Shown here piece after piece: positions 22,670-30,400 of a DNA stretch of 64,000 nt. This DNA is from Streptomyces zhihengii (GTDB lineage Bacteria > Actinomycetota > Actinomycetes > Streptomycetales > Streptomycetaceae). Position 1 is the first letter of the stretch. Every line of letters starts with the position of its first letter. Below the pieces are notes generated by a model, which was not told the DNA's origin, searched no databases, and saw only the letters and a program-made list of their open reading frames with translations. The DNA is taken from NCBI RefSeq assembly GCF_016919245.1, contig NZ_JAFEJA010000001.1, positions 1,302,001 through 1,366,000 on the forward strand, in the 5' to 3' direction. The position numbers and the translations under genes were made by a program.

Positions 22670-25600
22670 CGTCCTCCTCCGCCGCCCGTGGTGGCGGGCC
22701 GGGCTGCCGCGCGGGCGTGCAGCGCACCGGCGAGGGCGGTGACGCTGGGATAGCGCATCATGTCCACGAGCGTGATCTCCTGTTTCTCCTCGCGCGCGAT
22801 GCGCTTGGCCAGCAGCGGCAGGTCGACGGAGGTCAGTCCGAGGTCGAACCAGTTGTCCTCCGGGCTCGCTTCGAGGCCGGGCAGCACCTCACGGGTGAGG
22901 CGCAGCAGCCGGGCGGTGAGGTCCTCGCCGTCGCCCGCGGCCGTCCCGGCGTGGGACGGGGCGAGGGCGGGGTCGGCGGCAGGCCGGCTGGCGGGCGCGT
23001 CGGCGGGGGCGGCGGGCCGGGGAGCGGGCGCTTCGGCGAGGCGTACCCGCAGGCGGCGGGCCCCCTCCTCGTTGACGTACCGGTTGCGGGGCGCGACGCC
23101 CAGCAGCAGGGACGGCGGCCGGCCGGGCGTGGTGAGCACGCCGACGAGTTCCTGGAGGGCGACGGTCCGGATGCCGGAGAGGGTCGCGACGTCCTCGCCG
23201 CCGGTGAGGTGCTCGGCCCCTTCCACCCGGGAGCAGGAGATGACGGTGACCTCGCCGCCGGTCAGCGCGGCCCGGGCCTCGGCAGCGCTGCAGGCCGCCG
23301 CGTAGTGGGGCACACCCGCGCCGCCGAGGTGGGCGTTGACGGAGGACAGGACGGTCACGCTCGCACCCGTCTCCCGCGCGACCGCCAGGGTGCGGGCCAG
23401 GCCGTCGGTCTTGGGACCGAGGATCTCGGAGGGCGTCGAGGCGCCGGCGACTCCGGGCGGGCCAGCCAGGTGGACGAGGTGCACGGGGCCGTCGTCGGTG
23501 TCGCGCAGCGCGTGGCGCAACGCCTCCTGGCCGGCGTCGGTGGTGATGTCGCAGAGGAGGTCGGCGTCGGGGCCGCGGCCGGCCACCGTCACCCGGTGGC
23601 CGCGGGCCGCGAGCAGGCCGGCGAGGGCCCGGCCGAGCCGGCCGGTGCCACCGATCAGCACCTGGTGTGCGGGCGGGGCCGAGCCCGGCGGCAGAGCGAG
23701 GGGTTCCAGGACGCGCGTCCAGGTCGTCCCGTCGCCGTCCAGGAAGCGGTCCCGCAGGTCGGTGACGCCGACGGCTCCCGCCACGGCGTCCCGGCCGGCC
23801 CCGGGGGCGGCCCACAGGGTGCGGACGTTGGCGAATCCGCGTTCGGCGAGGTGCGCGCGGATCCACCCGGCCAGCGGGTGCGAGGCAGGCCCCGGGGTGC
23901 CGCCCCGGCTCTCCTCGCGGACCAGGACGGTGACCAGCGCCGTCCTGGGCAGCCGTTCGCACAGGGCGGTCAGCCAGGGGCCCCAGCGGTCGCACCGGGC
24001 CTGCAGGTCGGCGGAGGTGACCAGCGCCGTGCCGGGGCCCAGCCCCTTGCCGTGCAGGACGATGCCGCGGGCGTCCGGGGAACCGCCTTGCGGCGCCTCG
24101 GCCGGGTCGGCGGCGTCCGGTCCCAGGATGCGGAAGGGGGCGGGCGGACCGGTCCGTTCGGCGGGCTCCTGGCGCCGCCAGACGATGCGTGAGGCCCGCA
24201 CCGATCCGGCCGGGGCGGTCGCGGGGGCGGGGTCCGGGCCGCCCGCGTCCTCGGCGAGGAAACGCTGGACGAGCTGCTTCTTGCGCACCTTGCCGATGCC
24301 GGTGCGCTCGATGTCGGCGGGGTCGACGACCAGGACCCGCCGCACGCCCAGCCGGAGACCGGCCAGCAGGTGGTCGCGCACGGCCTGGGGAAGGGCCGCC
24401 GGGTCGCCGCCCTCGGCGGCGGCGCAGAAGACGACGAGTTCCTCGGTGCCCGAGCTCCGGGCGCGGTGCCCGACGGCGACGGCGGTGCCGGGGACGACGC
24501 CCGGGGCGCCCTCGACGCAGGTCTCGATGTCCGCGGCGTTCCAGTTGACGCCGTTGATGATGATGCGCCCCTCGTCCCGGCCGGAGATGTGCAGGCCGTC
24601 CTCGGCGATCCAGCCGAGGTCGCCGGTGCGGAACCAGCCCTGCGCGTCGGGGTCCGCCGCACCGGCGCCGACCGCGTACCGCTCCAGGACGGACGGCCCG
24701 CGCACCTCGACCCGGCCGATGAGCGGCCCGTCGGCCGCCTGCTCCTCCAGTGGCACGACGCGGATCTCGACGCCGGGCAGCGGGAAGCCCACCGAGGGCA
24801 CGCCGGGTTCGGCGGTGCGCGCGTCGAGGTGGGTGTGGTACGTGACGCCCGAGCAGGTCTCCGTCATGCCCCAGGCGGGGGCCACGACGCCCCGTGGCAG
24901 GCCGAACGCGGCGAGCCGCTCCTCGAACTCCCGGACGTCGCCGACCGACACGGCCTCGCCGCCGTTGAGGTAGAAGCGCAGGCAGGCCAGGTCGTAGGAC
25001 GCCCCGTCGGCCAGGGCCGCGGTCGCGGTGCGGGAGAGCAGTTTGAGAGCGAAGTTCGGCGACCAGGTGGCGGTGACCCGGTGGGCGTCCACCAGGCGGA
25101 ACCACTCCTCGGGGTCGGAGAGGATCCGTCCGGGGGCGACGGTGATGTGCTCGGCGCCGATGTAGGCGTCCCGCACCAGGTTCATCATGATGCCGCCGAC
25201 GTGCGACAGCGGCATCCAGTTGAGCCCGACGTCGTTCCCGTCCAGGCCGTTCATCCAGCTCGATCCGGCGGCCACGCTCAGCAGTGCGGCGTGGCGCTGC
25301 GCGATGACCTTGGGGCGTCCCGTGCTGCCGGAGGTCATGAACGAGACGGTGCGCGCCGGGTCGCCGGAGAGCGGGTGGCCCTCGGCCCAGGCGGCGCGCC
25401 GCCCGGCCAGGTCCGCGGGGGGCTCCTCCCCGTCGGCGGCGAAGGCGTCGCAGCGGGTGACCGGGGTACCCGGGCCGGCCACCCGCCCCCAGACGGCGGC
25501 GTCGTAGTCGGGGGCGTCCCGGTGGGTGACGACCAGGTGGAAGCCGTACTCCTCCTGGAGACGGGTCGTCCAGGCGCGGATCTCCGGCTCGGGCGCCGTG

Positions 25601-26178
25601 AGGAGTTCCGCGGGGACGAGGACGGGATCGAGGTCGGCCATCACACAGGACCAGAAGGCGAGCAGCGTCGCCGACGGTTCGACGGTGGCGAGCAGCACAC
25701 GTCCCGAGGACGTGCCGGCGGCGTCCCGCAGCCGGTCGCCGGTCACCAGGGCGAGGTCGCGCAACCGGGCCCAGGACAGGTGCAGTTCGCTGCCGTCGGA
25801 GTCGACGGTCCGGATGCCCCGGCCTGCTTCGGCGGCCCGGGTGAGGGTGTGGCCGAGGGTCACCAGGCGTTGCCGGTGCTCGTCGGCGGCCTCGGCGGGC
25901 GGGCCGACGAGCGCGATGATCCCGGTCTGGCGCCCCGCGCGCGGCGCGGCGGCGCCCGGCCACTCCCGCGGTGCGGGGAGTTCCTCCACCTCGACGGGGG
26001 CCAGCCGGGCGAGCCGGCGCCGCAGTTCGGCGGCGGGCTCGTCCCGCTCGAGTTCCACGTCGAGGAACGGTCCCGCGCCCGGGGTGTCGCCGCGGGTGAA
26101 CCGCCGTACCCGGATGTCGCGGTCAAGGGCCTCGGCCAGCAGGCCGAGGCCGGGTGTGTCGTCGTGTCGCATGCTCAT
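22666..26178 (-). CDS. acyl-AMP ligase - ketoreductase - ACP loading protein
   Basis: 1170 residues. Residues about 110-640 form an adenylate-forming domain (TSGSTGRPK near 282, AWGMTETCSG, GWFRTGDLGWI, GKVRKKQL), closer to fatty-acyl/PKS loading ligases than to amino-acid A domains. Residues about 660-1055 form a PKS-type ketoreductase: structural half, then IGGTGRLGRAL for NADPH and the Ser/Tyr pair in SSVNAHLGG and PHYAAACSA. Residues about 1085-1155 form an ACP with Ser in LGLTSVDLP. It would activate a carboxylic acid, hold it on its ACP and reduce a keto group, for example an alpha-keto acid to a hydroxy acid. No ketosynthase is fused. A 195-base spacer separates it from the upstream dioxygenase gene. 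Confidence 0.88.
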   Translation of the reverse strand: MSMRHDDTPGLGLLAEALDRDIRVRRFTRGDTPGAGPFLDVELERDEPAAELRRRLARLAPVEVEELPAPREWPGAAAPRAGRQTGIIALVGPPAEAADEHRQRLVTLGHTLTRAAEAGRGIRTVDSDGSELHLSWARLRDLALVTGDRLRDAAGTSSGRVLLATVEPSATLLAFWSCVMADLDPVLVPAELLTAPEPEIRAWTTRLQEEYGFHLVVTHRDAPDYDAAVWGRVAGPGTPVTRCDAFAADGEEPPADLAGRRAAWAEGHPLSGDPARTVSFMTSGSTGRPKVIAQRHAALLSVAAGSSWMNGLDGNDVGLNWMPLSHVGGIMMNLVRDAYIGAEHITVAPGRILSDPEEWFRLVDAHRVTATWSPNFALKLLSRTATAALADGASYDLACLRFYLNGGEAVSVGDVREFEERLAAFGLPRGVVAPAWGMTETCSGVTYHTHLDARTAEPGVPSVGFPLPGVEIRVVPLEEQAADGPLIGRVEVRGPSVLERYAVGAGAADPDAQGWFRTGDLGWIAEDGLHISGRDEGRIIINGVNWNAADIETCVEGAPGVVPGTAVAVGHRARSSGTEELVVFCAAAEGGDPAALPQAVRDHLLAGLRLGVRRVLVVDPADIERTGIGKVRKKQLVQRFLAEDAGGPDPAPATAPAGSVRASRIVWRRQEPAERTGPPAPFRILGPDAADPAEAPQGGSPDARGIVLHGKGLGPGTALVTSADLQARCDRWGPWLTALCERLPRTALVTVLVREESRGGTPGPASHPLAGWIRAHLAERGFANVRTLWAAPGAGRDAVAGAVGVTDLRDRFLDGDGTTWTRVLEPLALPPGSAPPAHQVLIGGTGRLGRALAGLLAARGHRVTVAGRGPDADLLCDITTDAGQEALRHALRDTDDGPVHLVHLAGPPGVAGASTPSEILGPKTDGLARTLAVARETGASVTVLSSVNAHLGGAGVPHYAAACSAAEARAALTGGEVTVISCSRVEGAEHLTGGEDVATLSGIRTVALQELVGVLTTPGRPPSLLLGVAPRNRYVNEEGARRLRVRLAEAPAPRPAAPADAPASRPAADPALAPSHAGTAAGDGEDLTARLLRLTREVLPGLEASPEDNWFDLGLTSVDLPLLAKRIAREEKQEITLVDMMRYPSVTALAGALHARAAARPATTGGGGGR

Positions 26179-26181
26179 CCC

Positions 26182-26241
26182 GTGTCCGGCGGCTTGGGGT
26201 CGTCGAGGGTGTGTGTCCGGCGGCTTGGGTCGTCGGGGGTG
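26182..26241. repeat. tandem 30-base repeat in the operon's longest internal gap
   Basis: Two copies of a block beginning GTGTCCGGCGGCTTGGG occur back to back just before the ligase-KR-ACP start codon. The gap (26179-26373) otherwise holds GC-rich sequence with no gene or clear promoter that I can support. Confidence 0.55.
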
Positions 26242-26373
26242 CGGTCGTCCGCGGGCGCCCGTCGCCGCGGGCGCGCGGCCTCGCGGATCCGCGTCGACCG
26301 GGGCGTCTCGTCCCTCGGCCGCGGCACCGGGTTCCGGCGCGGGTGCGCCGCCCGCGGGCCGCGGCCCTCGTCG

Positions 26374-27444
26374 TCAGAGGCTCGGCTCGACGGGGACGCC
26401 GTCCTTGAGGATCAGGTAGTGGCTGTCCATGTAGTTCGCCGGCGTCTTCACCTGGCGGCCCCACGGGTCGAGAGCGATCCGCTGCATGCCGTCCGGGGCG
26501 TACTCCATCATGATCGCCTTGCGGGTCCAGCCGCGCTCGTTGCCGCCGGTCATGTGCGGCAGCGTGGCGGTGAAGACCGCCATCGAGCCGGCCTTCATCG
26601 GGACCGGCGTCATGCCCTTGGGGTCCTCGCCGAAGACGTAGTTGCCGAACTCGCTCCGGTGGTGGCGCAGCGTCCCCACCCGGTGGCCGCCGGGCAGGAC
26701 CCGCAGGCAGCCGGACTCGACGTCCACGTCGGTGAGGGCGATCCACACCGTGAAGAGCTGCTCGTAGTCGACGAACGTGTAGCCGGTGTCCTGGTGCCAG
26801 GGGAACGGGTCGGAGCAACGGGCCGGCTTGTAGACCGACTGGTCCCAGTACAGGCGCACGTCGGGGCCGATGATGTCGTGGCCGAGGTGCTGGAACAGCG
26901 GCAGGACGCAGAGCTGTTGCACCATCCGCAGTCGCCGGGACGGCTGCGCGCCGAAGCTCATCCGCTTCTCGGCCTCCGCGTCTCCGGTGCGGCGCAGGGT
27001 CGCCAGCCGGCGGGCGTCGTGCTCGTCGAGCTCGTCGGTGAGCCGCTGGAGGAAGCCCTTGTCGAAGACGTCCTCCAGGATGACGTAGCCCTGCTCGTTG
27101 TACTGGTGCGCCTCCGCCTCGGTGAGGATCCGCCGCCCCGTCTCGCCGATCGGGTCCCAGGTGAAGTTCTCGTTGAGCGGGTGGCGTTCGAAGTGCGGCC
27201 AGAGGTCGGACCGGAGGCCGAAGTTCTCCTGGCAGAACAGCGCCCAGTCGGAGCGCCGGTCGGCCGCGAGCGGTGTCCGCGAGCCCGGCAGGTGCACCCG
27301 CAGCCGCTCGTCGACGACGACCTGGACGTCGTCGGGCAGGATCCCGTCCTCGAACCCGTGGCCACGGGCCGCGGTGCCGCCGGGGTCCTCCCAGAAGGCG
27401 AACCGGCGCACGTCCCCGAGCGTCGTTCTCGTCATCGCTGTCAC
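26374..27444 (-). CDS. phytanoyl-CoA dioxygenase (PhyH) family Fe(II)/2-oxoglutarate oxygenase
   Basis: 356 residues. The iron-binding facial triad is visible as His217/Asp219 in PFPWHQDTGY and His297 in TLPHMTGGN, with Arg308 placed to bind 2-oxoglutarate. Members of the family hydroxylate aliphatic carbons, often on carrier-bound or free intermediates of natural products, so a tailoring hydroxylation of the assembly-line product is likely. The first 100 residues have no assignment. The start is a GTG whose AGGAGGG ribosome binding site overlaps the stop of the megasynthase gene, so expression is coupled. An ATG three codons later is an alternative. Confidence 0.88.
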   Translation of the reverse strand: MTAMTRTTLGDVRRFAFWEDPGGTAARGHGFEDGILPDDVQVVVDERLRVHLPGSRTPLAADRRSDWALFCQENFGLRSDLWPHFERHPLNENFTWDPIGETGRRILTEAEAHQYNEQGYVILEDVFDKGFLQRLTDELDEHDARRLATLRRTGDAEAEKRMSFGAQPSRRLRMVQQLCVLPLFQHLGHDIIGPDVRLYWDQSVYKPARCSDPFPWHQDTGYTFVDYEQLFTVWIALTDVDVESGCLRVLPGGHRVGTLRHHRSEFGNYVFGEDPKGMTPVPMKAGSMAVFTATLPHMTGGNERGWTRKAIMMEYAPDGMQRIALDPWGRQVKTPANYMDSHYLILKDGVPVEPSL

Positions 27445-27456
27445 GGTCTTGCCCTC

Positions 27457-30400
27457 CTAGCCACGCGCCGGCGCGTGGGAGTCGTCGGTGCGCTCGGATT
27501 CCAGGGTGGTGTCCAGGGCCGACGCGAGGGCGTCGACGGTGGGGTGCAGGTAGACGAGATTGACGGGCAGGCTGCCGCCGAGCCGGCTGTTCAGCTCGGC
27601 GACGACCCGGATCGCGGCGATGGAGTCGCCGCCGAGGTCGAAGAAGTCCTCGTCGGCCCCGAAGCCGGTGCGGGCGAGTGCCTTCTCCCAGGCCGTCCGC
27701 ACGGCGGCCCGGAGGCCCTGAGCGGTGGCGTCCTGTCCGGCGGACCCGGGGGCCGGGGTGGTGGCGGCCTGTCCCGCGGCCCCGGGGCTCGGAGCGGTGC
27801 CCGTCCGTCCGGCGGACCCGGAGCCCTGAGCGGTGCCCGTCCGTTCGGCGAGGACGGCGGCGGCCCGGTCCAGGACCGCGGTGCGGCCGGCTCCGTGCCG
27901 CGCCGTCAGGCCGTCGAGCAGGGCCGTCACCGCGGCGGGCCCGGAGGGCGTCACAGGGAGCGGCGCGTCGGCCTCGACATAGGTCCAGGCGGACATTCCC
28001 ACCACGACGTGGTCGTCGCTCGACTCCCTCCCGGACGAGGTGGCGCGGATCTCCAGCAGCACACCGTCCCCCTTCTCCTCGGCGACCCGGTCGGCGAGGC
28101 CGAGCATGGCGCTGACCAGTACCGCGCCCACCAGGTCCTGCTCCCGGTCCGCCGCGATGCGCACGCCGGTGACCCGGCTGACGTCGCAGCGTTCCAGGAC
28201 GGCGGCGGCAGTGGCCCGAGCCTTGCTGACGATCAGCCCCGCCAGGTGCTCCTGTCCGTCGAGACGGAGAGCGCGGACCCAGTCGTCGCCGGTGGTGCGC
28301 ACCGCCGCGGCGGCGGCGTGGGCGAACGCCTCCGCCGTTCCGAGCGGGCCGGTGGCCGGCGGGGCGGGCTCCTCGGGCCGCGGAGCGGCGGCCGGGTGGA
28401 CGCCGTACCGCTCGGTCAGCGAGGTGTGGAGCGACTCGAAGCACTTCTCGGCCGTTCCCTCGTCCATCCACTCACCGACGTCGAGAGAGAGGGTGACGGT
28501 GTCGCCGGGCTCCACGGTGAAGGTGACCGCGAGCGGGAAGCGGACCACCTCGGTGCGCTGGGGGAGTTCGCGGATGGCCGCCTCTCCGAGGCGCATCGAA
28601 TCGAAGTGGTCCCAGGCGAAGGTCACATCGGGCATGACCCGCCGCCGTTCGGGGTCTCCCGCGGTCTCGCTCTCGAAGATCTGGGTGAAGGTGAGCGAAC
28701 CGTGCCGCAGCCCGTCCAGGACCGCCGACCGGCAGTGCGCGCGCAGGTCGCCGGAGGCCGTGTCGGCCCACAGCGGCAGCAGGTTGGCGTTGCTGCCGTA
28801 CTCCTCGGTGCGGGGGCGCAGCGCCGGGAACGAGTAGAGCAGGGGCCGCCGGGAGAACGCGTCGAGGCTCTCCACGGTGGTCGCGAGGGTTTCGACGAAC
28901 GGGGTGACGCGGTGCCGGCGGCCCTGGGCCTTCACGGCGTCGAGCCAGTCGGCGGGCAGTCTCCTGCTGAGCCGCCGCCCTCGCCAGCTGCGGTCGAAGA
29001 CCGGCCGGCCGAGGGCTTGGTCCAGGGTCCTGCGGGGGATCCGGGCGACGGTCTCGCGCCAGAAGGCGCGGTCGCGGTCGCCCTTGGACGTGTCGACGGG
29101 GGCGCGGGCCGGGAGGCCGGGCAGCTCGGTGCCTCCGGCGTAGACCTGCCCGACCTGCGTCAGGATCTCGGAGAACTGAGTTCCGTCGATGATCGCGTGG
29201 GAGGCGGCGAGGTGCAGGAAGACGCCGTCGGCGCCGGGCTGGCAGCGCAGCACGATCCCCGGGCTCCGCTCGGGGTCCAGCGGCGTGGCCGCCAGGTCGG
29301 CGGCGACCCGGTCGCAGAACGCGTCCTGGTCGGCGGCGACCCCGTCGTAGAGCACGAAGGCGTCCTGGTGCTCGGTGGAGAACTCGGGGATCACGCCCCC
29401 GTCGCCCGCGGTCCGCACGGCCAGCCGCAGCGCGGGGTCGTGCCGCATCACCGCGCGGAAGGCTTCCCCGAGCCGCTGGAGGTCCACTCTGCCGCGGATC
29501 TCGAACAGCCGTTGGATGGTGTAGGCCGCCATGGCGTTCGGGCTGGACTTGGAAGCGGCCCAGATCTCCACGGCCCCGCGGGTCAGGGCGACGTCCCGGC
29601 CGGTGACCGGCGTCGGCGCCGGGGCGGGCGGCGTGAGGGCGGCCGGCGTGAGAGCGGGCGGCGTGAGAGCGGGCGGCGTGAGGGCGGCTGCCGTGAGGGC
29701 GGGCGGAGTGGGGGTGGCCGGAGTGGGGCGGGCGATCCGCTCGCGCAGGGCGGTGAGGGCCTCGACCGTGGGCCGCCAGCTCTCGGGCCGGGTGGTGAAG
29801 TCGATCAGGCAGGAGATCTCGGTGGCGCCCGCTTCCCGGAGCGCCCGGCACTGCCGGTCCCAGGCGTCCTGGTCGCCGATCAGGCTCAGCCCGTCCATCA
29901 GGCGCTGGGCAGCCGCCCGGGTGCGCGGCGTCCAGTCGACCGTGTCCAGGGAGGCGGGGTCGGGGTGGGTGCTGCGGAAGGTCTGCAGCATGTAGCTCTC
30001 GAGGTCGCGCACGGCAGCCTCGCGGGTCTCCTCGTCGGGCGTGTACGCGGTGTGCACCAGGACGGTGACCTGGCCGCCGTCGGGGTCCAGCCCCGCTTCG
30101 CCGCGGGCTTCCCGGTAGACGCGCAGCTTGGACTTCAGCTCCGCCAGGTCCTGCTGGATGAGGTTGGTGAGGATGTTCCGTCCGGCGCGGCCCGCCTGGC
30201 GGAAGGACCGCTCGTCACCGAGCACCGCCTGCCACAGAGGCAGTTCCCGCTGGACGGGCTTGGGGAACAGCTCCACTTCCGCGGCGGTCCCGGCGGGGCT
30301 CTCCAGCCGGACCTTCTCCCCCGCCCACAGCCGGGTGATCTCCGTGATGCGCTGTTCGAAGAGGTCGCGCCGCGCCTCGTAGGGCGCGTCGGACAGGACG

